A stretch of 64,000 nt of DNA from 4572-13 sp964594065 (GTDB lineage: Bacteria > Planctomycetota > Phycisphaerae > Sedimentisphaerales > Anaerohalosphaeraceae): NCBI GenBank assembly GCA_964594065.1, contig CAZQKX010000001.1:62001-126000 (forward strand), written 5' to 3'. The notes beneath the pieces were generated by a model. It saw only the letters and a list, made by a program, of their open reading frames with translations, was not told where the DNA came from and made no database searches. Of this stretch, positions 17,856 through 26,946 are shown piece by piece. The stretch's first letter is position 1; each line of letters starts with the position of its first letter. Position numbers and translations under genes: made by a program.

Positions 17856-20800
17856 ATGATCAGTAGTAACAATTGTTTAGCCCGTGTTTTTCGACTTGTT
17901 ATTGTTACGACTTGCCTGTTTTCGGTTGTCTCATTTGGCCGCGGACCGAATGACAATGGAAATTCAATCCATGAACGTATCAAAGGACGGCTGAATGCTC
18001 GCTATCTGGAAATGAAACAGCTTCAGGTTCCAGAGGATCTGCCGGAGGAGTTCTGTGTCGATGTTGAACACGAAGGCCAAATCAAGCGTCTGCGTTTACA
18101 AAAGCACTCTTTTCGCGGGCCCAATTTTAAGGTCATAGGCCACGGAGCCGGTGGAATGGTCACTGAAATTGATCCGGGCCCCGTCAGAACGTATCTGGGA
18201 TATATCGAAGGGGATGATGCTGCTTTGGTGGGTGCCGCATTAACCCGCCGTGGTTTACATGCCAGTGTTCACAGTTACAGACGCCCAGCCTGGCGTATTG
18301 CGCCGCTCCGGGAGGACGAAACTGCTGAGGCGTCACTTGAAGCGATGGAGGCGGTTTCTCAAGCCGCAGGTCAGCTTTATGCAGTCTATGAAGACGAACC
18401 GATCGAACTGCCGGTCGTTGATGATTCCGAGTTTCCTTCTGTCAATCCCGACGAGCCGCCGATGATGCCGTTTGGCAGGACGTCTTCATTGGCTAATATA
18501 ACAAATCAAGTCACTGCCGCTTCGACCGCCGTTACCGGGCTAACCGTTGAAGTCTGGGAAGCGGAGATAGGTATTGAGGTTACTTCAAATGCGTATCGGG
18601 ACCGTTACGCCAGCAGTGAACAAAATGTGCTTGACAGTATGGATTTGTTAATTAGCGGGAGTCTTGTCTATTGGCTTCGTGACTGCCAGGTCAAGCATGT
18701 ACTGGGCGTCATTTCCATTCGTACAGATCAAGCCACGGATCCCTATGATGGATACGGGGATACCAGTACTGATTTCCTCTATGCATTCAGAAATATCTGG
18801 AATGTGGGTTCCTCTCCTTCAACGACTCATGACCTGGCGGCGCTTCAGCACAGTAATGGCGGCGGCGGACTTGCCTGGGTTGGCCAAGTCGGCACGTCCT
18901 ATCGTTACTCGATGGCCGGGTCCAATACAAATGAAGGCTGGCGAAACGGCTATATTCGACATGAGATCGGTCATACCTGGTCTCTGGGACACGGTCCCGG
19001 CAGACGAGAAGTCGACCGAAATGGTAATCAATACGGTATTATGTGGAGTGGTTCACATGAACGCTTCACCACGGATGAATCACAATATGTGATCAACTAC
19101 AGGAACTCCAGGACGGGCTATCTGGATCCGGTAACGATTTCAACGATTGCTCCGATGGGACCGTATGGAGTCTGGGATACAGTAAGTACATATGTGGGGG
19201 GCGATCCTGTCTTGATCGATGTTCTGGCCAATGACCGTGATACGAATAATGACGATTTTTATATTACAGGGGTGGGTATTGTCGGCGGTGCTACAGTTCA
19301 GGGCAGCGTGTCGGTATCTTCCGGCACTGGTCCCGATGGACGTGACCAGGTTCTTTACACGCCACCGGCAACAGGGGTAACAGGCGCAGAGATGTTCTAC
19401 TATAACATCGAGGACACGACCGGCCAAAGCGGCTGGGGTCGGTTGGATGTTGTTCTGAGTGAACTGGTAAAAGATGTGCCCGGAATCATTCAGGCGGAAG
19501 ACTATGATTTTGGCGGGCAGGATGTTGGCTATCATGATAACACGCCGGGTAATAGCTGGAACACTTATCGTGATGATGACGTGGATATAAAAACAATTTC
19601 CGGAGAGAGCGGCTATCATATTGGATCTGTTGAATCTGGCGAGTGGCTGCATTATTCACTGGATGTTAAAACCGGCGGTTACTACTCTATCAATCTTCGC
19701 TATACAACCCCGAATCCAAATCAGCAAATACGACTTCTGCTTGATGGTGTTGAATTAGATACGGTAACACTTCCTGACACAGGGGCCTGGGACAATTGGC
19801 AGGTGTTCAATGTAGGGGGCTATTATTTTGAGAAAGGTAATGACCAGGTTTTCAAAATAGAAATGATCAGCCCTGACGGTAACTATATTGCCGATTTCGA
19901 TTGGATGCAGTTTACATCAGCTAAATGGATCAATATGAATGGTGATGGAATTATCAATCTTGTTGATTTTTCCATCTTCGCTGCCTGCTGGCAGCAGCCG
20001 GGATGTGGCGATGCTGATTTTGACGGGGATGATATTGTTGGTTTAGTTGATTTATCATATATAGCCCAGTTATGGCTCCAAACTCCGGGCGCAGAGATTA
20101 TCATTTATGATGATTTTGATGGAAATAACACAGGCTTTCCCGGCGGTTCAGCCTGGAGCGGCAGTGCATTTGGGCCGGTTGATAATGTTGTCTCCGGTTT
20201 ATATGCATCATATCAGGCCCTTGGCACGGGTACCGATCAATCCGATACAACACGTTCGACTCCGGACATTGACCTGACCGGTGATGCAACTTATTATCTG
20301 AGCTGCCTGTACTTTGCAACCGGCCAAGATCAGTACTCGGTTCTCAAACTTCAGGATGACGACATACAGGCCCCTCAGATCCTATGGAGAAACTCCGGAT
20401 GGGCTGATGCATACATTGGAGAGGGACCCACCTCAGATGAGATTGATTTCCAGACCAATAAACTATACCTGGCTGTTTTGAAAATTGATTGTAATCCAGT
20501 CGGTACCGATGATGCGATCCATCTGAACTTGTATAATCTGACTGATGGGGATACGATTCCGCTTTCTGAACCAACAGTATGGCAATCGACAAATACAACC
20601 ACTGATTTTCTTGCAACCAAGATAAACAACATGCAGCTTGTCGGCCGCGGTTCAATCGATTCTACTTTTGACAATGTTCTTATAACCAAAAATTGGATCG
20701 ATGTTATCATGTCGGCTCAATACGATGAGGTCAGTATTATTGCATTCGAGGATTTTGACGGCGGCATGGTTGGTTTCAACGGTACTGGTTGGTCCGGCCG

Positions 20801-21368
20801 GACCGTGCAGACAAGTGGTGAGATGGCTCCCGGCTTTGGCAATTATGCCTTGACGACTGGTACAGACGGCGATTCACATCGCCAGATGACCAGTGTGATC
20901 GACCTGATGGGCGATGGTGTTTATTATATGTCATTGTTGTTCAAATGTACCGGCGTCAATTATCAGGGGATGAAATTACTGGAAACGGGAGGTGGTGTAA
21001 ATGAAACATCAATTCTATACACAAACACCCCGAATGGCGATGGCGGCGAATTAGAAATTTTTTACCAGTCAAGCCACCAGTATCCTCGAACGACATATTT
21101 ACCCAATGTTACCTATCTGACGGTGATGAAATTTGTCTGCAGCACGACCGGTCCGGATTCGATGCATCTGATACAGTATGATCTGACCAATGGAGATGTG
21201 GTACCGGTTGCAGAACCGACAACCTGGACACTTGAAGAAACGGGACTTTCTTTTAATCGCTCAAGTTGCGATGACATTAGTCTTCTTGGACAAACGTCGC
21301 AAAACACTCAGTTTGATAATATTCTGATCACAACAAATTGGTCAGATGTTGCAGCGACAGTTCCTTAA
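17856..21368 (+). CDS. Secreted metzincin-like metalloprotease with CBM6-like, dockerin-like and A/B modules
   Basis: 1170 residues. A signal peptide (about 1-28) is followed by a pro-region and a reprolysin-like catalytic domain (about 225-425) with zinc site HEIGHTWSLGH (369-379; His369, Glu370, His373, His379) and Met396 in YGIMW as a Met-turn. The third-ligand spacing is that of metzincins, but the usual Gly at motif position 8 is Ser. Next come a bacterial cadherin/Ig-like domain (about 435-535), a CBM6/35-like domain (IIQAEDYDFGG to FDWMQF, 544-686), a dockerin-like pair (MNGDGIINLVDF, DADFDGDDIVGLVDL, 694-742), then one A-type and one B-type module. It probably acts outside the cell on protein or glycoprotein substrates. 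Strong AGGAGAAGG ribosome site; likely co-transcribed with its neighbours. Confidence 0.85.
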   Translation: MISSNNCLARVFRLVIVTTCLFSVVSFGRGPNDNGNSIHERIKGRLNARYLEMKQLQVPEDLPEEFCVDVEHEGQIKRLRLQKHSFRGPNFKVIGHGAGGMVTEIDPGPVRTYLGYIEGDDAALVGAALTRRGLHASVHSYRRPAWRIAPLREDETAEASLEAMEAVSQAAGQLYAVYEDEPIELPVVDDSEFPSVNPDEPPMMPFGRTSSLANITNQVTAASTAVTGLTVEVWEAEIGIEVTSNAYRDRYASSEQNVLDSMDLLISGSLVYWLRDCQVKHVLGVISIRTDQATDPYDGYGDTSTDFLYAFRNIWNVGSSPSTTHDLAALQHSNGGGGLAWVGQVGTSYRYSMAGSNTNEGWRNGYIRHEIGHTWSLGHGPGRREVDRNGNQYGIMWSGSHERFTTDESQYVINYRNSRTGYLDPVTISTIAPMGPYGVWDTVSTYVGGDPVLIDVLANDRDTNNDDFYITGVGIVGGATVQGSVSVSSGTGPDGRDQVLYTPPATGVTGAEMFYYNIEDTTGQSGWGRLDVVLSELVKDVPGIIQAEDYDFGGQDVGYHDNTPGNSWNTYRDDDVDIKTISGESGYHIGSVESGEWLHYSLDVKTGGYYSINLRYTTPNPNQQIRLLLDGVELDTVTLPDTGAWDNWQVFNVGGYYFEKGNDQVFKIEMISPDGNYIADFDWMQFTSAKWINMNGDGIINLVDFSIFAACWQQPGCGDADFDGDDIVGLVDLSYIAQLWLQTPGAEIIIYDDFDGNNTGFPGGSAWSGSAFGPVDNVVSGLYASYQALGTGTDQSDTTRSTPDIDLTGDATYYLSCLYFATGQDQYSVLKLQDDDIQAPQILWRNSGWADAYIGEGPTSDEIDFQTNKLYLAVLKIDCNPVGTDDAIHLNLYNLTDGDTIPLSEPTVWQSTNTTTDFLATKINNMQLVGRGSIDSTFDNVLITKNWIDVIMSAQYDEVSIIAFEDFDGGMVGFNGTGWSGRTVQTSGEMAPGFGNYALTTGTDGDSHRQMTSVIDLMGDGVYYMSLLFKCTGVNYQGMKLLETGGGVNETSILYTNTPNGDGGELEIFYQSSHQYPRTTYLPNVTYLTVMKFVCSTTGPDSMHLIQYDLTNGDVVPVAEPTTWTLEETGLSFNRSSCDDISLLGQTSQNTQFDNILITTNWSDVAATVP
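20097..20706 (+). repeat. Type-A module, copy A3 (variant)
   Basis: Module after the dockerin-like pair of the protease. Keeps DATYYLSCLYFATGQDQYSV, NSGWADAYIGEGPT and LVGRGSIDSTFDNV but differs from A1/A2 in the middle (IQAPQILWRNSG). Confidence 0.8.
20736..21350 (+). repeat. Type-B beta-sandwich module, copy B1
   Basis: C-terminal module of the protease. Starts IAFEDFDGGMVGF and ends TQFDNILITTNWSDV. It shares the start and end signatures of type A but a different core (GWSGRTVQTS, SHRQMTS, YQGMKLLETGG). Confidence 0.8.
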
Positions 21369-21397
21369 GAGGATCGTTTATATTACAAAAGGAATTT

Positions 21398-23083
21398 ATG
21401 ATGCCCCCAAAAATAATTCTCATGATATTATTTGTTATCTGTTTTTCTTTTTGTCTGGCTGAAGATATGTCTTTTACGGGTTTTCTTTGGCCCAATCAGG
21501 CACCGGGTGAATGCCCCTTTGAGCAATCTGAAGATATTACGGGTTTTTACTTTGCCGGCCGTAATAGTGATTATAAATGTGGGGATACATTTTTTCCGAC
21601 ATGGGCTGACGACGGGAATCTTTACTCGCCGTTTACCAATGGTACGACTGATGGCATGAGCAGCGACTCTCTCTATCCGCAGCAAACTACTGGTAATGTT
21701 GTAATGATCGGTGATGATCCTCAAAATCTTACGATTACAAATACAGCACGGCCTCAGAAGGCATTAGCGTATCCATACGGCGGGCGTTATCCATGCGGCA
21801 GTCTTGTTCATAATGGAATATGGTACTATGGAACATACTGCCTGGGGATCACAAATTCGACCATCGAAGATGGATATGATTATGGCTGGCCGATACTGGG
21901 ACCGATGCCGGGCTTTCGTATTTCGACTGATTATGGTCAAACATGGACACCATCACCATTATCACCGGAAAATCCATTGTTTCCTGAGCCGAGTAAAATA
22001 TTCGGTCCGGTTAAAATCGGGGCACCGCGTTTTGTAGATTTCGGCAGGAACATGGAGCATTCGCCTGACGGCAAGGCATATCTGGTCTGCATGGGGGCTG
22101 AAGAAAATGATCCGATGCCGCGCTATGCGAATCAGAGTTGGATTGCTGCTGATCAGGTATACCTGATTCGTGTGACTCCGAGCGTTGCAACCATTAATGA
22201 TGTCAATGCGTATGAATTCTTCGCAGGACACGATGCACAAGACAACCCCATCTGGTCGAATAATTTCGAAGACATTAAACCGTTATTAGAGTGGAACAAT
22301 CACATGGGATGTGTAACGGTTACCTACAATGCACCTCTGCAGAAATACCTTATGTGTGTGACTGACGGATGGCGGACACGTTCAAGTATGAATTCCTATA
22401 TTATGGAAGCCGATGCAATCACCGGTCCCTGGAAGATGGTGACTTATATGGCGGAATTCGGCACACAGGGATATTTTTTGAACTTCCCGTCGAAGTATAT
22501 CAGTGCGGACGGTAAGACCCTATGGCTTTGCTATTCTGCGAACTATGGTGAATTCACAAAGGTTACTCGAAAACCCCCGAATGGTCAGTTCGGCCTGTGT
22601 CTGTATGAGGTGAAGCTGCTTGACGATAATAAAAATCAGTTTATGGCTACACTTTGGCATAATATTTCCAGTAATGTTACAGATAGAGCGACGATTACGG
22701 CCAGTTCAACATTAGTGGGAACATCTGTTGCAAATCTCACAAACGGAATCGTCTGTCAAGATACGGATGATCATTGGATTGCCGCTAACAAAACAGAAGA
22801 TGCATGGATACAGCTTAATTTTGCGACGACTCAGACGCTTCGTTCCATTAAATTGTTTGATTGTCCGGATCGTGAAGACAGGGTTAAATTTGGAGAGATA
22901 CAGTTCAGCTCAGGTACTAAAATTCCCATTCGTATACCACAGCGGGATAGTGTTTTTGATGGCCTGGATATCCTCTGGGGTTTCTCGGAAAATGCGGATT
23001 GGGTGAGAATCGTATTTGACAAGGACAAGGTTGAACCTTCAACGGCAAAAGTGAGTTTGTCTGAAATTATGGTATTTCAATAA
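21398..23083 (+). CDS. Secreted beta-propeller (DUF4185-like) protein with C-terminal discoidin-like domain, short paralogue
   Basis: The start is the first of two adjacent ATGs, preceded by AAAGGA; upstream in-frame codons overlap the previous gene and lie before the signal peptide (MMPPKIILMILFVICFSFCLA). The mature protein (~540 residues) has repeated W/Y-G-D strand patterns of a five-bladed propeller (FAGRNSDYKCGDTFFPTWAD, VKIGAPRFVDFG, HSPDGKAYLVCMGA, NHMGCVTVTYNAPLQKYLMC), like DUF4185 and glycosidase-related propellers, then a discoidin-type domain (about the last 140 residues, DHWIAANKTEDAWIQL). No catalytic residues can be assigned with confidence. The protein ends at the discoidin domain and has no dockerin or module tail, unlike its tandem paralogue. 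Confidence 0.75.
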   Translation: MMPPKIILMILFVICFSFCLAEDMSFTGFLWPNQAPGECPFEQSEDITGFYFAGRNSDYKCGDTFFPTWADDGNLYSPFTNGTTDGMSSDSLYPQQTTGNVVMIGDDPQNLTITNTARPQKALAYPYGGRYPCGSLVHNGIWYYGTYCLGITNSTIEDGYDYGWPILGPMPGFRISTDYGQTWTPSPLSPENPLFPEPSKIFGPVKIGAPRFVDFGRNMEHSPDGKAYLVCMGAEENDPMPRYANQSWIAADQVYLIRVTPSVATINDVNAYEFFAGHDAQDNPIWSNNFEDIKPLLEWNNHMGCVTVTYNAPLQKYLMCVTDGWRTRSSMNSYIMEADAITGPWKMVTYMAEFGTQGYFLNFPSKYISADGKTLWLCYSANYGEFTKVTRKPPNGQFGLCLYEVKLLDDNKNQFMATLWHNISSNVTDRATITASSTLVGTSVANLTNGIVCQDTDDHWIAANKTEDAWIQLNFATTQTLRSIKLFDCPDREDRVKFGEIQFSSGTKIPIRIPQRDSVFDGLDILWGFSENADWVRIVFDKDKVEPSTAKVSLSEIMVFQ

Positions 23084-23104
23084 TCGCCAATATAAGGATT
23101 ATAT

Positions 23105-26100
23105 ATGTCAAAACAAAAGATCATCGTAATATTAATTATTGGCGGTTTTTCTTTTTGTCAGGCTGCACCAGATCCAGATCTAATGTCTTATGAAGGTTTC
23201 CTTTGGCCGAATCAGACACCGGGCGAGTGTCCCTTTGAACAGTCAGAGGAGATTACAGGCATTTATTTTACGGGCCGCAATAGCGATTATTATTGTGGAG
23301 ATACATTTTATCCGACATGGGCCGATGATGACAATCTTTATTCGCCCTTTACTGATGGATCAGTGGATGGCGTGGGCAGTGGTTCAGGTTATCCAACGCA
23401 AACCACCGGTAATGCTGTGATGATCGGTGATGATCCTCAGTATCTGACGATTACAAATACAGCATCTCCTCAGTTTGGAGCAACCTATCCATATGGTGGA
23501 CGCTATCCGTGTGGATCTCTTATGCACAATGGTGTCTGGTATTATGGTACGTATTGTCTTGGTGTCACGAAGACGACATATGAAGACGGGTATGCTTACG
23601 CCTGGCCGATCCTTGGACCGATACCGGGTTTTCGTATTTCGATTGATTATGGTCAAACATGGACGCCTTCTCCGCTAACACCGGAAAATCCTTTGTTTCC
23701 GGAGCCAAGTGAATTATTCGGCCCGGTTAAAATCGGCGCACCGCACTTTGTGGATTTTGGCAAAAACATGGAGCATTCCCCCGACGGTAAAGCGTATCTG
23801 GTCTGCATGGGTGCCGAAGAAAACGACCCAATGCCTCGATATTGCAACCTGAGTTGGTGCTCATCTGACCAGGTATATCTGGTCCGGGTTACTCCGAGTA
23901 TTGCAACCATTAACGATATCAATGCTTATGAGTTTTTCGCGGGACATGATGTACAAGATAATCCCATCTGGTCGAATAATTTCGAAGATATTAAACCATT
24001 GCTGGACTGGAATAATCATATGGGGTGCGTCACCGTAACCTATAATGCGCCGTTACAGAAATACTTTATGTGTGTGACTGACGGATGGCGGAGCCGCTCA
24101 AACATGGATTCTTATATTATGGAAGCCGATGATATCACCGGTCCCTGGAAGATGGTGACTTATATGGCGGAATTTGGAACTCAGGGCTATTTTCTGAACT
24201 TTCCTTCAAAGTTTACCAGTGCTGATGGCAAAACCATGTGGCTTTGCTATTCGGGCAATTATGGAGGGAACACATATAATAATCCTCCACATGGACGATA
24301 TGGATTGTGTCTTTATGAAGTACAGTTGCTTGACAAAGAAAAGAATCAGTTTATGGCAACCAAGGCACATGGCGATTCTCTAAATATCACATCAAAAGCG
24401 ACGATTACGGTTAGTTCGACTTTAGCGGGAACTTCTGCGGCGAATCTGGTCAATGGTAAGGTTTGTACACATGCTCAATGTACGGATGATCATTGGACTG
24501 CTGCTAACAATACTGAAGATGCCTGGGTACAGCTCACTTTTGATGAGCCCCAGATTTTGCGTTCGATTAAATTGTTTGATTGTCCGGGCAGAGATGACAG
24601 GACTAAATACGGAAAGATACTGTTTAGCAATGGTGATGTGATTCACATTCGTGTGCCGCAGCCTAATAGTGTATTTGATGGACTGGATATCTCATGGAAT
24701 GATAAGAAAGTGGTAACTTGGTTAAAAGTCATCTTTGAAGAAGTTGAACCGGCATCAGCGAATGTGAGTCTTTCTGAGATTATGGTGTTTGAAGCTGAAT
24801 GGACTCAAGCCACGTCATTTAACTGGGTTAATATGAATGGTGATGGAATAATCAATCTCGACGATTTTGCTAAATTCTCTCCATATTGGCAGCAGTTGAC
24901 AGATGGTGATGCTGATTTTGACGGGAACGAAACCGTTGATATTACTGATTTATCATACATTGCCCAATTATGGCTCGAAACACCGGGGAAATTGGTGGTC
25001 ATTTTTGACGATTTTGGCGGAAACGGTACAGGTTTTTCAGACGGTTGGAGCGGGAGTACATTCGGACCATATAATAACGTTGTTCCTGGTTTATTTATTT
25101 CGTATCAGGCTGTTGGCAACGGTACTACTCAGTCCGATACTACACGTTCGTTTACGGAGATTGACTTATCAGGTGATGCTACGTATTACCTGAGTTGTTT
25201 GTACTACGCAACAGGTGAGGATCAATCCTCGGCCCTCAAGCTACAATATGATGACATACAGGGGCCTCAGATTCTATGGAGAGACACCGGTTGGGCAGAT
25301 GCATATATTGGAGAGGGAACACCTACGGACGAGATTGATTTTTTAGCTGAAAAAGTCTATCTGGCTGTCTTGAAGATTGATTGTAATCCGATGGGTACCG
25401 ATGATGCGATCTATCTCAATTTATATAATTTGACCGATGGACAAATGGTTCCGCTTTCTGAACCTACTGTGTGGCAAACGGTGAAGACAACACCTGACTT
25501 TGTCATAAGCAAGACAAATAACATACAGCTTGTTGGCCGAGGTTCAATTGATTCTACTTTTGACAATATACTTTTAACCAGGGATTGGATCGACGTTTTG
25601 ATGTCGGCTCAATATGATGAAAGAACGATTCTTGCATTTGAAGATTTTGACGGTGGTATGATTGGTTTTAATGGTACCGGTTGGAGTGGCCGGACTGTGC
25701 AAACAAGCGATGAGATGGCTCCGGGCTTTGGAAATTATGCTTTAACAACCAGTATAAGTGCCGATTCACACCGGCAGATGACCCGTGCGATTGATCTGAC
25801 AGGGAATGGCGTCTATTACATGTCGATGCTTTTTAGGACGGCAGGCGTTAACTATCAGGGAATGAAACTGCTCGAAACCGATGGCAGTATCTTTGAAACG
25901 TCAATCTTATTTACAAACACAGTATACAGTGGTCCGGAGGGTGATGGCGAATTAGAGATTTTCTACCAGGGCAGCCATCAATATCCTCGCACTCCATATA
26001 AAATAGATAAAACCTATCTAACGGTTATGAAGTTTGTTTGCAGCACGGTTGCTGACGACTCAATGTATATGGCGGTCTATAATCTGACGGATGGCGATAT

Positions 26101-26932
26101 CGTTCCGACTACAGAGCCAACGACTTGGACGCTTGAGGAATTAGGCTTGTCATTTAGTCGATCGAATTGTGATGATATCAGCCTGTTGGGCCAAACCGGT
26201 CAGGATACAAAATTTGACAACATTTTAGTCACTACAGACTGGGCGGATGTAGTAGCATCTGTAGGGGATGGGTATAGTGGAGACTTAATTAGTGTATTCG
26301 AGGATTTCGATGGCGGTGATACAGGTTTTTCGGGCGGTTCAAGCTGGAGCGGCACTCAATTCGGCCCGGTTACTGGTATAGCTCCCGGCTTGGGTAATTC
26401 TTATCAGGCGCTTGGAAGTTCAACCAGTGAGTACACGACGTCGCGTGACATTCCTGTGCTTGACATGTCAGGTGATGCGACTTATTACCTGAGTTGCCTG
26501 TACTATGCGACCGGCGAAGATCAGTACTCTGTCCTCAAGTTTCGTAATGGCACCCTACCAGCGGGGATTCCTTCGATTCTGTTTAGAAATTCCGGCTGGG
26601 CCGATGCTTATACAGGATCAGGCTCGACAGCCAATGAGATTGATTTTTTGGTCAACAAGCTTTATCTCGCCGTTCTTAAGATCGACTGCAATCCGACTGG
26701 CACCAATGATGCGATTTACCTGAACCTGTACAATCTGACCGATGGCGACGTGGTTCCGCTTGAAGAACCCACGGTCTGGCAGACGGATGGAAAGGTGGGT
26801 AATACAACCGCCAACTTTATTGAGCCTTCAGTCAATAATATTCAACTGGTTGGCCGTGGCTCGATCGACTCGACCTTTGATAATATTCTCATCACAACAA
26901 AGTGGTCAGACGTTGCGGCGACAGTTCCTTAG
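23105..26932 (+). CDS. Secreted beta-propeller (DUF4185-like) protein with discoidin, dockerin-like pair and three modules
   Basis: The first ~560 residues are a close paralogue of the preceding protein over its full length (for example HSPDGKAYLVCMGAEENDP and AEFGTQGYFLNFPSK in both), with a signal peptide (MSKQKIIVILIIGGFSFCQA), propeller and discoidin-type domain. An extra ~710-residue tail follows: a dockerin-like pair (MNGDGIINLDDF, DADFDGNETVDITDL) and modules A4, B2 and A5. The tail seems to have been gained here or lost in the neighbour. Secreted binding or glycosidase-like protein; substrate unknown. Ribosome site AAGGA before the ATG, 21 bases after the previous stop. Confidence 0.75.
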   Translation: MSKQKIIVILIIGGFSFCQAAPDPDLMSYEGFLWPNQTPGECPFEQSEEITGIYFTGRNSDYYCGDTFYPTWADDDNLYSPFTDGSVDGVGSGSGYPTQTTGNAVMIGDDPQYLTITNTASPQFGATYPYGGRYPCGSLMHNGVWYYGTYCLGVTKTTYEDGYAYAWPILGPIPGFRISIDYGQTWTPSPLTPENPLFPEPSELFGPVKIGAPHFVDFGKNMEHSPDGKAYLVCMGAEENDPMPRYCNLSWCSSDQVYLVRVTPSIATINDINAYEFFAGHDVQDNPIWSNNFEDIKPLLDWNNHMGCVTVTYNAPLQKYFMCVTDGWRSRSNMDSYIMEADDITGPWKMVTYMAEFGTQGYFLNFPSKFTSADGKTMWLCYSGNYGGNTYNNPPHGRYGLCLYEVQLLDKEKNQFMATKAHGDSLNITSKATITVSSTLAGTSAANLVNGKVCTHAQCTDDHWTAANNTEDAWVQLTFDEPQILRSIKLFDCPGRDDRTKYGKILFSNGDVIHIRVPQPNSVFDGLDISWNDKKVVTWLKVIFEEVEPASANVSLSEIMVFEAEWTQATSFNWVNMNGDGIINLDDFAKFSPYWQQLTDGDADFDGNETVDITDLSYIAQLWLETPGKLVVIFDDFGGNGTGFSDGWSGSTFGPYNNVVPGLFISYQAVGNGTTQSDTTRSFTEIDLSGDATYYLSCLYYATGEDQSSALKLQYDDIQGPQILWRDTGWADAYIGEGTPTDEIDFLAEKVYLAVLKIDCNPMGTDDAIYLNLYNLTDGQMVPLSEPTVWQTVKTTPDFVISKTNNIQLVGRGSIDSTFDNILLTRDWIDVLMSAQYDERTILAFEDFDGGMIGFNGTGWSGRTVQTSDEMAPGFGNYALTTSISADSHRQMTRAIDLTGNGVYYMSMLFRTAGVNYQGMKLLETDGSIFETSILFTNTVYSGPEGDGELEIFYQGSHQYPRTPYKIDKTYLTVMKFVCSTVADDSMYMAVYNLTDGDIVPTTEPTTWTLEELGLSFSRSNCDDISLLGQTGQDTKFDNILVTTDWADVVASVGDGYSGDLISVFEDFDGGDTGFSGGSSWSGTQFGPVTGIAPGLGNSYQALGSSTSEYTTSRDIPVLDMSGDATYYLSCLYYATGEDQYSVLKFRNGTLPAGIPSILFRNSGWADAYTGSGSTANEIDFLVNKLYLAVLKIDCNPTGTNDAIYLNLYNLTDGDVVPLEEPTVWQTDGKVGNTTANFIEPSVNNIQLVGRGSIDSTFDNILITTKWSDVAATVP
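24995..25597 (+). repeat. Type-A module, copy A4 (variant)
   Basis: Follows the dockerin-like pair of the second propeller protein. Closest to A3 (both have QSDTTRS and QILWR), suggesting that the dockerin-A-B block was copied as a unit. Confidence 0.8.
25628..26251 (+). repeat. Type-B module, copy B2
   Basis: Shares GWSGRTVQTS, EMAPGFGNYALTT and FSRSNCDDISLLGQTGQ-type patterns with B1. Confidence 0.8.
26288..26914 (+). repeat. Type-A module, copy A5
   Basis: C-terminal module of the second propeller protein. Closest to A1/A2 (SSTSEYTTSRDIP, GIPSILFRNSGWADAY). Confidence 0.8.
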
Positions 26933-26946
26933 AAAGCAGTTTGTAT

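Noticed and set aside
21338..21397. Upstream in-frame start for the first propeller protein, overlapping the protease gene
   Set aside because: The signal peptide and a good ribosome site both point to the ATG at 21398.
26902..26946. Upstream in-frame start for the CotH/lamin-tail protein
   Set aside because: It would overlap the previous gene and place 15 unrelated residues before the signal peptide.
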